DNA from: Staphylococcus sp. 17KM0847
GTDB lineage: Bacteria > Bacillota > Bacilli > Staphylococcales > Staphylococcaceae
Reading direction: 5' to 3'
DNA: 64,000 bases
NCBI RefSeq assembly: GCF_013463155.1
Contig: NZ_CP040781.1
Span: 1,674,001 to 1,738,000, forward strand
A program made the translations under genes and the position numbers. This document shows, piece after piece, positions 45,131-53,531 of this stretch. The notes below the pieces were generated by a model that saw only the letters and a list, made by a program, of their open reading frames with translations, was not told the origin of the DNA and searched no databases. How positions within the stretch are numbered: the stretch's first letter is position 1; each line of letters starts with the position of its first letter.

Positions 45131-46735
45131 CTAATGAATGATCATTGATAAGATGAATGTCCAAATACACCATACAACAAGTAAGCCAACACTATATTTT
45201 AATGCCATTTTTAATAATTGTGATTCTTTACCAACTTGTTTAACAGCTGCTGTCGCAATTGCGATAGATTGTGGTGAGATCATTTTAGCAATCGCACCAC
45301 CTGCTGTATTCGCTCCTACAAGCAACGCACCACTTGTTCCAACCTGAGGTGCTACTGAAGCTTGAATTGGTGCAAATAATGCATTGTTATTCACAACAGA
45401 ACCTGTCATAAACACACCAATCCAACCTAAGATAGGTGATAGGAATGGGAAGATTGCACCTGTTTTGGCAATACCTTCACCCATTGCTGCTGTAAGTCCG
45501 CCGTATGTTGTTAATTTGGCGATAGCAAGAATTAAACAAATTGTTAAGATTGGTAACCACAGCTCTTTAAATGCTTCTCCAAGTAATTCACCTGCACGTT
45601 TAAAGTTAACTTGTTTAGATAATAATATTGTAATGACACCAGCAATCAATAATGCTGTACCTGTTTGATTCAATAAGTTAAATGTCAATGTAATAGGTTG
45701 ATGAGACACGTCATTCATTGTACCCGGTATGCCGAATTGCAATGTTAAGAATGAGAGTGCGCCACCTTCTATAAATAATCCTTTAAATGCTTTTGTACTC
45801 CAAATTAATACCAGTATTGTTAAAATTCCAAATGGACTCCATGCATATAATATTTCTTTTGCACTATGATGTTTTACTTCTACTTTTGGTTCATCTGTGT
45901 GCAAACGGAAAATATTTTTAGGTTGGAATTTTTTAGATACAACAGCTAACACACCCATAGATGCAAGTGGTGGTAAAATGTCGATCAATTCTGGACCTTG
46001 GAAATAACTTAAAATCACTTGTAAAATAACAAACGGAATGACTGTTGCTAAAATTGCTGGTAGTGTTTCACGAATTCCTTTGAAACCATCTAAAATAAAG
46101 ACTAATAAAAATGGTAAAAAGATTGTTAAGATTGGTAAACTTGTAATAAGTGAGCGTGTCACTTCTAATGCTGTAATATCACCATGTAATTTTAGTGTAT
46201 CTACAACAGCAACTGGTAAACCAATAGCACCATATGCACCGGCAGCACCATTCGCTACTAAGCATAGCATCGCCGCTTTCAATGGTTCAAAACCAAGTTG
46301 AATTAATAACACAGCACAAATTGCAATCGGTACACCGAATCCTGCTACACCTTCTAAAAAGGCATTAAAACAAAAACCAATTAACAATAATTGAATACGT
46401 TGGTCTTCAGAAATAGTTGTAATACTATCTTGAATGACTGAAAATTGACCTGTGGCAACAGTTACTTTATACAACCAAACGGCCATCATAACGATAAAGC
46501 CAATCGGTAAAATACCTTGATAGAAACCTTCTATTACGCCACCTGTTGCTATACCTATCGGTAACTTGAATACAGATAATGCAATAACAACAGTTACAAC
46601 TAATGTTGTTAACGCTGCGTAGATCCCTTTCATTTTAAAAACTGTTAAACAAAGTAAAAATAAAACAATTGGAATACTTGCGACTAATGCAGATAACGCA
46701 AGGTTTTGAAATGGATCAAATGACTGTACTAACAT
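45131..46735 (-). CDS. lctP: L-lactate permease
   Basis: A 534-residue LctP/LldP family carrier with about twelve to fourteen segments and the family stretches GFCFNAFLEGVAGFGVPIAIC (landmark near residue 120), NGAAGAYGAIGLPV, and NNALFAPIQ...VGANTAGGAIAKMISPQSIAI. It exchanges L-lactate with protons. The ATG at 46735 has AAGGTAG nine bases before; the ATG at 46744 is too near. The promoter carries two Rex-type sites, so expression should follow NADH/NAD balance. It sits near mqo, as I remember for S. aureus. Confidence 0.93.
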   Translation of the reverse strand: MLVQSFDPFQNLALSALVASIPIVLFLLCLTVFKMKGIYAALTTLVVTVVIALSVFKLPIGIATGGVIEGFYQGILPIGFIVMMAVWLYKVTVATGQFSVIQDSITTISEDQRIQLLLIGFCFNAFLEGVAGFGVPIAICAVLLIQLGFEPLKAAMLCLVANGAAGAYGAIGLPVAVVDTLKLHGDITALEVTRSLITSLPILTIFLPFLLVFILDGFKGIRETLPAILATVIPFVILQVILSYFQGPELIDILPPLASMGVLAVVSKKFQPKNIFRLHTDEPKVEVKHHSAKEILYAWSPFGILTILVLIWSTKAFKGLFIEGGALSFLTLQFGIPGTMNDVSHQPITLTFNLLNQTGTALLIAGVITILLSKQVNFKRAGELLGEAFKELWLPILTICLILAIAKLTTYGGLTAAMGEGIAKTGAIFPFLSPILGWIGVFMTGSVVNNNALFAPIQASVAPQVGTSGALLVGANTAGGAIAKMISPQSIAIATAAVKQVGKESQLLKMALKYSVGLLVVWCIWTFILSMIIH

Positions 46736-46760
46736 CTCTTTCATCTACCTTCAATATTTA

Positions 46761-46778
46761 TTGTGATTTATTTCACAT
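46761..46778. promoter_or_regulatory. Rex box at the lctP promoter (proximal)
   Basis: TTGTGATTTATTTCACAT matches the staphylococcal Rex consensus TTGTGAAWWWWTTCACAA with few changes and overlaps the likely transcription start of lctP. Confidence 0.88.
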
Positions 46779-46782
46779 GAAA

Positions 46783-46811
46783 AATATACCACGTCTTTTA
46801 CTTCAAATCAA
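46783..46811 (-). promoter_or_regulatory. Promoter of lctP
   Basis: On the minus strand TTGATT (46806-46811) and TATATT (46783-46788) are 17 bases apart, between the two Rex-like sites. Confidence 0.75.
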
Positions 46812-46815
46812 TACT

Positions 46816-46833
46816 TCGTGAAAAATTTCTCAT
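46816..46833. promoter_or_regulatory. Second Rex-like site upstream of the lctP promoter
   Basis: TCGTGAAAAATTTCTCAT matches TTGTGAAAAATTTCACAA at 15 of 18 positions and stands just upstream of the -35 box. Confidence 0.6.
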
Positions 46834-47108
46834 CTATATAAATAACACTTATTAATAATTACTAAATTCGAACTATTCAAAAATGTAACTCTATAATTAC
46901 TTTATCAAATTAACATTAATCTTAGCATCTTTCAATAGGTGATTGAGTCATCAGATGTCTAAAGTACAAAATTAAAAGCGTGTAACAGAAACCGCTCTTC
47001 AAAGATTTCTGTCACACACCCAATAAAAACTGAATCTACACATGTTCTATCTTCTATCAACTAATGTTTGAATTATATGGTTCAACCTATTGTAAGTTCT
47101 AGTAGACT
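46834..47108. other. Intergenic stretch with a terminator for the lipoprotein gene
   Basis: Between lctP control sites and the lipoprotein stop. It holds the hairpin at 46977-47024 (GTGTGACAGAAA / TTTCTGTTACAC with a T run on the minus strand) and otherwise AT-rich DNA with no gene. Confidence 0.6.
46977..47024 (-). terminator. Terminator-like hairpin for the lipoprotein gene
   Basis: On the minus strand GTGTGACAGAAA pairs with TTTCTGTTACAC(GC), followed by TTTT; one mismatch in the stem. Confidence 0.75.
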
Positions 47109-47747
47109 TTATTGACGATACGCAGGGTCAACAATCTTAGGCGTTCCTGACTCATCTACTGTAACAATTGTATATGTGCCTGGATTAGCTTGATTTAAAA
47201 AACTAAAGATATACATATTAAAACCATCTTCACCCTCTAAAGCGTAATCATTATACGGATTTTGGTAACCATTAAATTGATCCACTTCAGCTTGTGCTTT
47301 GTTTAATGCATCTTGAAAATTCGGTAAAGTCTGTAATGCCTGCTGTTCATCAATAGGCACACGCACTAGATTTTGTGCAATCGGTACTACGTTTTGTCCT
47401 TGATGCGGTTCATTTGCTTCAGCTTGATTTTTAGATTGATCAGATTGTACATGGGTCTGTACACTTGCTTGTTGATCATTTTGTGTAGCGGCTGGTTGAT
47501 CTTGACGCTCTTTTGAACTATCAGAACTTTGTGCCGTCGTACTATTGGAATTCTCTTCGCTTTGCTGTTGTGCATCATCTTTTTCCGATACATCTTCATT
47601 GTGTTTTGTCTGAGTGTCTTTTTGAGTTTGTTCTGTTTGAGTAGCGTTTGTATCCTTTTCTTTTGACGATTTAGAGCTACTATCATCGTTTGAACATGCT
47701 GCTAATACGAGGGTTAATGCAAAAAGGCCTGTAAATAATCTTCTCAT
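47109..47747 (-). CDS. Lipoprotein with long Ser/Gln/Asp-rich linker
   Basis: A 212-residue lipoprotein: a signal peptide with lipobox LVLAAC and lipidated C18, then a disordered, low-complexity region (residues 19-120, rich in S, Q, T, D, K, N), and a C-terminal folded part (about 122-212: VPIAQNLVRVPIDEQQAL, then a WxxNPYNDY-like NGYQNPYNDYALEG, ending GTPKIVDPAYRQ). No family recognised beyond staphylococcal lipoproteins of this plan. Start 47747 has GGAGGTAA before it. Confidence 0.85.
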   Translation of the reverse strand: MRRLFTGLFALTLVLAACSNDDSSSKSSKEKDTNATQTEQTQKDTQTKHNEDVSEKDDAQQQSEENSNSTTAQSSDSSKERQDQPAATQNDQQASVQTHVQSDQSKNQAEANEPHQGQNVVPIAQNLVRVPIDEQQALQTLPNFQDALNKAQAEVDQFNGYQNPYNDYALEGEDGFNMYIFSFLNQANPGTYTIVTVDESGTPKIVDPAYRQ

Positions 47748-47849
47748 ACATATTACCTCCAAATTTATGAAATGCAGAACTTAAACATATCTTACACTTT
47801 TCTATTACTTTTTTATACACAAAACACTAGACTTTGAAACATTTTACTT

Positions 47850-48389
47850 CTATTGCTGTGAGGCATGCTCTGCAATAGACATTTCCATAATCCAATCTTC
47901 TTCTACAAGTTCACCCATAACAAAATCTACTTTTCCAGTTTTTACTAACCCTTGCTTACGATAAAAGTGCAATGCTTGACGGTTCTCAGACCATACGCCC
48001 AACCAGATATGCGTTTTCCCCCATTCATGTGCGATTGCCAATGCCTGATCAAACATCAATTGTCCTAGGCGCTGTCCATGATATGTTTCATATAAATATA
48101 ATCTTTGTATTTCAGCATAATCTGTACCTTTATCAACTGTTTGTGCATCGTTGATATTCAACTTGAAGTAACCTGCTACTTTCCCCTCAACAACTAATAA
48201 GTAAAATCTCGAATATGGATTTTCTATTTCTTTTGTTAATGTCGATTCGCTAAATGATGATTCAAAATAGTGCTGAAAGTGAATTTTTTCGTCATATTCT
48301 TCAAGATAGGCATCTTCAAATGTTTCAATACTCACTCTACGTAATAAATGTACCTGATCGGCGGTCACACGCTCAAAACGATAGCTCAT
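47850..48389 (-). CDS. GNAT family N-acetyltransferase
   Basis: A 179-residue acetyltransferase. Motif A reads LYLYETYHGQRLGQLMFDQALAIA (about residues 90-115; R/Q-x-x-G-x-G/L variant for acetyl-CoA), with ENRQALHFYRKQGLVKTGK as motif B. Closest general types are spermidine/diamine or protein-modifying acetyltransferases. The substrate is not evident. GGGAGGG precedes the ATG. Confidence 0.85.
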   Translation of the reverse strand: MSYRFERVTADQVHLLRRVSIETFEDAYLEEYDEKIHFQHYFESSFSESTLTKEIENPYSRFYLLVVEGKVAGYFKLNINDAQTVDKGTDYAEIQRLYLYETYHGQRLGQLMFDQALAIAHEWGKTHIWLGVWSENRQALHFYRKQGLVKTGKVDFVMGELVEEDWIMEMSIAEHASQQ

Positions 48390-48513
48390 CTCAATCCCTC
48401 CCTAACTCGTTTCTTTTTATTTATACCCAATCTTATCTTTGTTTGCAACAACTCCTTTAACATTGCTATATTTATGTCAATATCACCATTATATATTTAA
48501 GGAGAGATTTCCA

Positions 48514-49518
48514 TTGCAAACATTTCAGGCATACGTTTTAAATGAACAAGACGGCACACTTATATCTACATTTGAAAAGCGCACATACGATTCACTCCCA
48601 GAAGGTAATGTTACTATTAGAATATATTATTCAAGTATTAATTATAAAGACATGCTCGCTACACAACCCAATAATAAAATCATTCGTCAATATCCTCGTA
48701 TACCCGGGATTGATTTAGCAGGGATTGTTATCGACTCGCAAGACCCTAACTATCGAATAGGCGATAAAGTCATAGCTACTGGTTACGACCTAGGAGTCAC
48801 ACATGACGGAGGTTACAGTGAAATTACCCGCTTAAATGGGGGTTGGCTTGTGCCACTTCCAGATAACTTAACTTTGGAAGAAGCCATGATTATAGGAACT
48901 GCTGGCTTTACAGCTGCTTTGTCTATTCAAGCTTTAGAAGATAATGGACTTGCTACCGACAAAGGTCCAGTACTTGTGAGAGGAGCTTCTGGTGGTGTAG
49001 GCTCTATTGCAGCACTTATACTCAATAAGCTCGGTTACACTACGATAGCCAGTTCAAGCAAACCTCATACAGATAAGTGGATGCAGTTACTCGGTGTGCA
49101 AAAAACACTGCCACGTATCAACCAAGTGACATCTAAGCCACTCGGAAAAACAGAATGGCAAGCTGCAATCGATCCTGTTGGTGGAGATACTATTGAAGAA
49201 GTATTAAAACGAATTCATCCTTACGGCGCAATCGCTTTAAGTGGTAATGCAAGCGGTATTCATTTCTCAAGCTCTGTATTCCCTTTTATTTTAAGAGGTG
49301 TGCGTCTCCTTGGTATTGACTCTGTGTATGTTCCAATGCCTCATCGCCAAAAGATTTGGCAGCGCCTTGCATCAGATATGAAGCCAGAACATCTACATGA
49401 TATCAAACACGTTGTGCCTTTCAATCAACTAGAGACACACTTGTTATCTATACAAAATAAGCAGCATACTGGTCGTATCGTTATCGATATGCAGGCTGGT
49501 GATGATATTTTCTATTAG
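48514..49518 (+). CDS. YhdH/AcuI-type NADPH-dependent quinone or acryloyl-CoA reductase
   Basis: A 334-residue medium-chain reductase without zinc. YSSINYKDMLAT (about residues 38-49), RIPGIDLAGIV, and the nucleotide site RGASGGVGSIAALILNKLGY (about 154-173), with a SSSKPHTD/GAIALSG region later, match the YhdH family (oxidoreductases of electrophilic enones or acryloyl-CoA). The start is TTG at 48514: AAGGAG stands nine bases before and no upstream ATG has a site. Confidence 0.88.
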   Translation: MQTFQAYVLNEQDGTLISTFEKRTYDSLPEGNVTIRIYYSSINYKDMLATQPNNKIIRQYPRIPGIDLAGIVIDSQDPNYRIGDKVIATGYDLGVTHDGGYSEITRLNGGWLVPLPDNLTLEEAMIIGTAGFTAALSIQALEDNGLATDKGPVLVRGASGGVGSIAALILNKLGYTTIASSSKPHTDKWMQLLGVQKTLPRINQVTSKPLGKTEWQAAIDPVGGDTIEEVLKRIHPYGAIALSGNASGIHFSSSVFPFILRGVRLLGIDSVYVPMPHRQKIWQRLASDMKPEHLHDIKHVVPFNQLETHLLSIQNKQHTGRIVIDMQAGDDIFY

Positions 49519-49665
49519 TATTTAAGAGGTCACACTCCCAGGAACAATGCCTTCCGTCTAAATAGCGCGTGTTTCCTAATCATCCTAAACATTTAATCAT
49601 TTAAAGTTTTCGACCTCGTCTTATATATCTTTATTATTTTTTTAATATAATATAGATCATCGCTA

Positions 49666-49694
49666 TTGATATTCATTCTCATTTGTATGATAAT
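49666..49694 (+). promoter_or_regulatory. Promoter of iruO
   Basis: TTGATA (49666-49671) and GATAAT (49689-49694) are 17 bases apart, about 32 bases before the ATG. Confidence 0.8.
49667..49681. promoter_or_regulatory. Fur box over the iruO promoter
   Basis: TGATATTCATTCTCA matches the 7-1-7 Fur consensus TGATAATnATTATCA with two changes. It overlaps the -35 box, so Fur with iron would block transcription. Confidence 0.8.
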
Positions 49695-49726
49695 AAACTT
49701 ATTACTCATTTGAGGGGTGACACTTG

Positions 49727-50755
49727 ATGAAAGATGTAACAATTATTGGTGGTGGTCCCGCTGGACTATTTGCAAGTTTTTATGCAGGTTTAAGAGGGAT
49801 GTCTGTTCGTTTAATCGATGTTCAACCTGTTTTAGGTGGAAAAATGCAGCTCTATCCGGAAAAAGTAGTTTGGGATATTGGTGGACTCGCCCCAAAAACA
49901 AGCTATGAAATTATTCAAGATTTGGTAGAGCAAGGTACACACTTCAATCCACATATATGTTTAAATACAAAAGTTGTAGATATTAAAAAACACGGTGAAC
50001 AGCACTTTGAAGTGATTAGTGATGAAGGTGCATCTTTCTTTTCGCGTTCAGTGATTATCGCCATTGGGGGCGGCATCATTAAACCACAAACGTTAAATAT
50101 AGAAGGTGCTGAAAGATTTGAATTGACAAACTTACATTACGTTGTTCAAAAATATGCTCATTTCAAAGGAAAGCATGTTTTAATTTCTGGTTCTGGAAAT
50201 GCAGCCTTAGACTGGGCACGTGACCTCTCTGATTATGCAAAAAGTGTTACACTTGTGTACCGTAAACAAGATATATCTGGTCATGAAGCTATGGCAAAAA
50301 TTTTAAGTGAATTAGATGTCCAAAAAATGCCAAACACACAAATTATCCAACTGAATAATACTGATCATCATGCAAATACAATTAACGAAGTCGTTTTAGA
50401 GCATACTGAAACACATGAACAAACAACGATCAAAGTTGATGAAGTAATCATTGGACATGGTTTTGAAAGAAACTTAGATTTATTAAAAGATATTGATTTA
50501 AATATTAAAGTACAAGACGAACATTTTATAGAAGGTCAAGGCAACTCTCTCACTACAATTCCTGGTATTTTTGCTTGTGGTGATATCGTACAACACCCTG
50601 CCAAAGTTCATTTGATCGCAAGTGCTTTTAGCGATGGTGCACATGCTGCTAACAGTGCTAAACAGTATATTTGTCCAGAAGCTCCCAAAAATGGTTTTGT
50701 TTCAAGCCATAATGATATGTTTAGAGAAGCAAATAAAAAAATACTACCACGATAA
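49727..50755 (+). CDS. iruO: Ferredoxin/flavodoxin--NADP+ reductase (IruO-like)
   Basis: A 342-residue FAD/NADPH enzyme of the YumC/thioredoxin-reductase-like type without the redox-active CxxC. It opens [19 protein letters not shown], has the NADPH site [17 protein letters not shown] near residue 155 and [14 protein letters not shown] near residue 280. By size and context it matches S. aureus IruO, which supplies electrons to heme oxygenases IsdG/I and for iron release from siderophores. The upstream Fur box agrees with that. ATG 49727 is preceded by GAGGGGTGA; a TTG at 49724 is in frame. Confidence 0.9.
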   Translation: MKDVTIIGGGPAGLFASFYAGLRGMSVRLIDVQPVLGGKMQLYPEKVVWDIGGLAPKTSYEIIQDLVEQGTHFNPHICLNTKVVDIKKHGEQHFEVISDEGASFFSRSVIIAIGGGIIKPQTLNIEGAERFELTNLHYVVQKYAHFKGKHVLISGSGNAALDWARDLSDYAKSVTLVYRKQDISGHEAMAKILSELDVQKMPNTQIIQLNNTDHHANTINEVVLEHTETHEQTTIKVDEVIIGHGFERNLDLLKDIDLNIKVQDEHFIEGQGNSLTTIPGIFACGDIVQHPAKVHLIASAFSDGAHAANSAKQYICPEAPKNGFVSSHNDMFREANKKILPR

Positions 50756-50764
50756 AATAACAAA

Positions 50765-50875
50765 GTGGGACAGAAAGCTTATTTTATCAAAACTTTCGTA
50801 GCCCCACTCGAACAAAGGTGGCTAGAAGTGAAAAATCTGTTAAAACGATTTTACTTCTAGCCACTTACTGCCATT
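50765..50875 (+). repeat. Two-hairpin intergenic repeat, copy A (best preserved)
   Basis: Hairpin 1: GTGGGACAGAAAG ... CTTTCGTAGCCCCAC (50765-50807). Hairpin 2: GTGGCTAGAAGTGAAAA ... TTTTACTTCTAGCCAC, almost perfect (50818-50864), then TTACTGCC. It lies between the convergent iruO and DUF2871 genes and probably serves as terminator for both. Confidence 0.85.
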
Positions 50876-50919
50876 AACGCTCTTATTGCGTATAAATTCT
50901 CTTATATCAGCGTTCTGCT

Positions 50920-51345
50920 CTATATTTCCGATGAATCTCTTGGTTCTTTTAAAATAGCCTGTCTTAGTAAGAAAAAGAGCAGAATAAAACCAGCCGTCAC
51001 GACAACATGACCAATACCCGCAAATCCTGAAAAAGAAGCCGGAATTTCTTGCCCAGATATTTGCATAAAACCTTTTGCAAACTGCATACTTACTGTTATA
51101 AGTACACCAATATTATAGATAATAAAAAACCAATTGAATAAATAGTAACTGCTAATTTTAAATAATTTTTCAATGGATATTAAAATCAAAAAAACAAACA
51201 TCCCTAATGTTAGTAGATGCGTATGCATCACACTCATTTGTGTTTCTCCTGTAAAGTTATAATGTAGAGTGAGTTCACGATATGCAAATCCACTAAACAA
51301 TCCTAATACCGTATAAACCATAAATGCATATAATATTCTTTTCAT
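50920..51345 (-). CDS. DUF2871 membrane protein
   Basis: A protein of about 141 residues with four hydrophobic segments: FSGFAYREL, then MSVMHTHLLTLGMFVFLILI (with conserved His), YNIGVLITVSMQFAKGFMQ, and GIGHVVVTAGFILLFFLLRQ. It matches the DUF2871 pattern. Start choice is uncertain: ATGs at 51345, 51363 and 51411 are in frame and no site is strong. It follows the copper genes on the same strand after about 115 bases. The His content suggests metal or heme contact, but function is unknown. Confidence 0.75.
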   Translation of the reverse strand: MKRILYAFMVYTVLGLFSGFAYRELTLHYNFTGETQMSVMHTHLLTLGMFVFLILISIEKLFKISSYYLFNWFFIIYNIGVLITVSMQFAKGFMQISGQEIPASFSGFAGIGHVVVTAGFILLFFLLRQAILKEPRDSSEI

Positions 51346-51460
51346 ATACTGTTCACGCTCCATATTCACGCTCAGTTTTTCGAGCAAATCTGTATGACGC
51401 CACTCCATCACATCATATCACTTTTATCTCTCCATTTATATATAAGGATAACAATGTCTA

Positions 51461-52069
51461 TTAATTGTCAGATTTTGTAAAGTTACCGCGTTTAAACAAT
51501 GCAATCGCTGATACAATTAATGCAAGTATTGATATGATCCACAGCGCTATCATACCCGTTGAACTTTCAGTATGCGCTTCTGTTGATGATACATTTCCAC
51601 TATTTTCCTTAACTTCTGTTGTAGGTGCAGGTGTTTCACTTTCAGCATCTTCATCCGTCCAACGCACCACTTTACCATCTTTATAAGTCTGAATTGCGCT
51701 CCACTTAAATGTCCCTTCTTCATCAGGATTTGCAACAACAATTGGAAAATCCATATGCTCATGTTTTCCAATCCCTTTACCTGTTGCAGTCCATGTCACT
51801 TTTTTAATATTTCCCTTTTTATCTTGCGTAAAGCTATGTTTAAAGCCTGGTACAGGTTCAACTGTTGAAAGCGTCACACCATCAGGCACCTCAAGTTCTA
51901 ACTTTACTGTATTTTCATCTCGCTCTACGGGTACACGTACATGATACGCTTCATATGATCCTGGTTCACTGACTTGAGGATTTAATGTGACGTGTGCATA
52001 TGCCGTATATGCTGTACCCATAATGACTGAAAAGAAAATAAAACTCACTAAAACTTTAAATAAATTCAT
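51461..52069 (-). CDS. YcnI-like DUF1775 copper-binding protein
   Basis: A 202-residue exported protein: signal peptide (about residues 1-25), then a mature start AHVTLNPQVSEPGSYEAYHVRVPVE in which the first His is the known copper ligand site of the YcnI family, a beta-domain up to about 140, a linker rich in E/T/S, and a C-terminal membrane anchor (about 172-192). It binds copper outside the membrane. The gene follows the CopCD fusion directly; ATG 52069 has AAAGGT before it. Confidence 0.9.
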   Translation of the reverse strand: MNLFKVLVSFIFFSVIMGTAYTAYAHVTLNPQVSEPGSYEAYHVRVPVERDENTVKLELEVPDGVTLSTVEPVPGFKHSFTQDKKGNIKKVTWTATGKGIGKHEHMDFPIVVANPDEEGTFKWSAIQTYKDGKVVRWTDEDAESETPAPTTEVKENSGNVSSTEAHTESSTGMIALWIISILALIVSAIALFKRGNFTKSDN

Positions 52070-52088
52070 ACTATCATGACCTTTCATT

Positions 52089-53336
52089 TTATAATGGAAT
52101 TTCGATTTGACTCATAATGATACCTGCTAATATAAGAAACAAACCAATCACGAGCTCGATGTATAACAATGGTTTATGGATACGTCTTTTTTTGTTCATC
52201 GCCCAGAATGTTTGAACAGCACCAAGGAGCATTAACAATGTAGTATAAAATAACTTTCCAAACCATAACCCACTGTATGTCGTTTGTTGTGTAACAATCG
52301 CTTGAAGTGATGTCGCATCAACAGACATGAGTATACCCGTTATAATAATAAGCAATACAGCAGTAATATTGGACTTAAACAATACATCCCTCAAGATTAG
52401 AACATATGAATGTTGATGACGTACACGTGTATATGCCAAGAGATAAGCAAAACTTCCAAGCCATAATGCGATCCCCCCTAAATGTAATGTTCTGAGTACA
52501 ATCGCATATATAGGCCAAGATTGTGCCCATACATGACCAGATGTTGCTAAACTGATAAAAATCAATACAGGCATAGCATCATACCATATGGTTTCCATAT
52601 CTTTTAAAGAAAACAAGATAAGTACAATACTGAGTGCAAACATAGATAATATATATGGAAATGCAAACCATGTTGATGTTTTCAATATAAATAAGTCTTG
52701 AATCACTTCTTGTGGCAGTGTCATCAAATAAACAATTGTTGTGATGCTTATCAACATAATAAGTATCCAAGCAACACTGCGATATTTTGTTAAAATATGA
52801 TAGGTTGGCGCACCTTGCTTTGCCATTAAACGATTAACGATATAAAGTCCAGTTAATATCAAGACACTTGCTTGCATCATAAAGCGCAATACACCTAACC
52901 ACCAAAAAGCATCTGCATAAAATGGTTTACTCGTATCGATATGTGTTGCCGTTTGTTCTCCTACCGAAAAATAATACTGCCCTTCAATTTCATGACCATC
53001 TAGTGAAATGGCATCCCATACAGCAATATATGTTCCTTTTTTACTTTTTTTCGTATTAAAGGTGACTTTATCTGAGTAACCTGTTTCTATCGGGTGGAGG
53101 ACTTCCACTTGTTCACCTCGGTCATTATAAAGTTGTATTTTAGTGTATTTAGTATTTATCGGTTCACTAAACTCTAATGTCAGTATATCTGGTGTTTCTG
53201 TAACCACTTCATTGTGTGCAGGTTGTTGCCGTTCAAGTGAAGCATGTGCAGAAACATCATTGACTTGTGCACCCATTATCACTATATAGAGCATACATGC
53301 CATGCAAACGAATACCGCCCGCTTTACAATAGTCAT
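52089..53336 (-). CDS. CopC/CopD fusion copper transport protein (YcnJ-like)
   Basis: A 415-residue protein: signal peptide to about residue 30, a CopC domain with the mature N-terminal AHASLERQQPAHNE whose His residues bind copper and the conserved DGHEIEGQYYFSVG near residue 115, then a CopD membrane domain with eight or so segments from about residue 150. Bacillus YcnJ takes up copper when it is scarce. It is upstream of and almost touching the YcnI gene, forming an uptake pair. GAGGTAAA precedes the ATG. Confidence 0.92.
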   Translation of the reverse strand: MTIVKRAVFVCMACMLYIVIMGAQVNDVSAHASLERQQPAHNEVVTETPDILTLEFSEPINTKYTKIQLYNDRGEQVEVLHPIETGYSDKVTFNTKKSKKGTYIAVWDAISLDGHEIEGQYYFSVGEQTATHIDTSKPFYADAFWWLGVLRFMMQASVLILTGLYIVNRLMAKQGAPTYHILTKYRSVAWILIMLISITTIVYLMTLPQEVIQDLFILKTSTWFAFPYILSMFALSIVLILFSLKDMETIWYDAMPVLIFISLATSGHVWAQSWPIYAIVLRTLHLGGIALWLGSFAYLLAYTRVRHQHSYVLILRDVLFKSNITAVLLIIITGILMSVDATSLQAIVTQQTTYSGLWFGKLFYTTLLMLLGAVQTFWAMNKKRRIHKPLLYIELVIGLFLILAGIIMSQIEIPL

Positions 53337-53417
53337 ATTTTACCTCCATTATTTATTTCGACTTTATTTTAAAATTTTATCAAACTCTTTAGTAAAAACA
53401 ATCCTTTTTCTCTAACA

Positions 53418-53460
53418 AAAACACCCTCCACAGTAATAATCATTACGTGAAAGGTGTTTA
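53418..53460 (-). terminator. Terminator of the Na/Pi cotransporter-copper border
   Basis: Arms AAACACC-TTTCAC and a GTGGAGGGTGTTT counterpart form an imperfect stem with T's on the minus strand. It lies between the stop of the Na/Pi gene (at 53532, reading leftwards) and the start of the copper operon. Confidence 0.75.
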
Positions 53461-53531
53461 ATCCATGATACATTGAGATTTCAAAAATGTGGAATAGCTA
53501 TTTTACTGCTCTCTTATCTTCAAATCATAGT

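Noticed and set aside
47387..47686. 99-residue minus-strand frame in the lipoprotein gene
   Set aside because: It is a shifted frame of the low-complexity linker; rich in Lys, Gln and Asn from the repetitive codons only.
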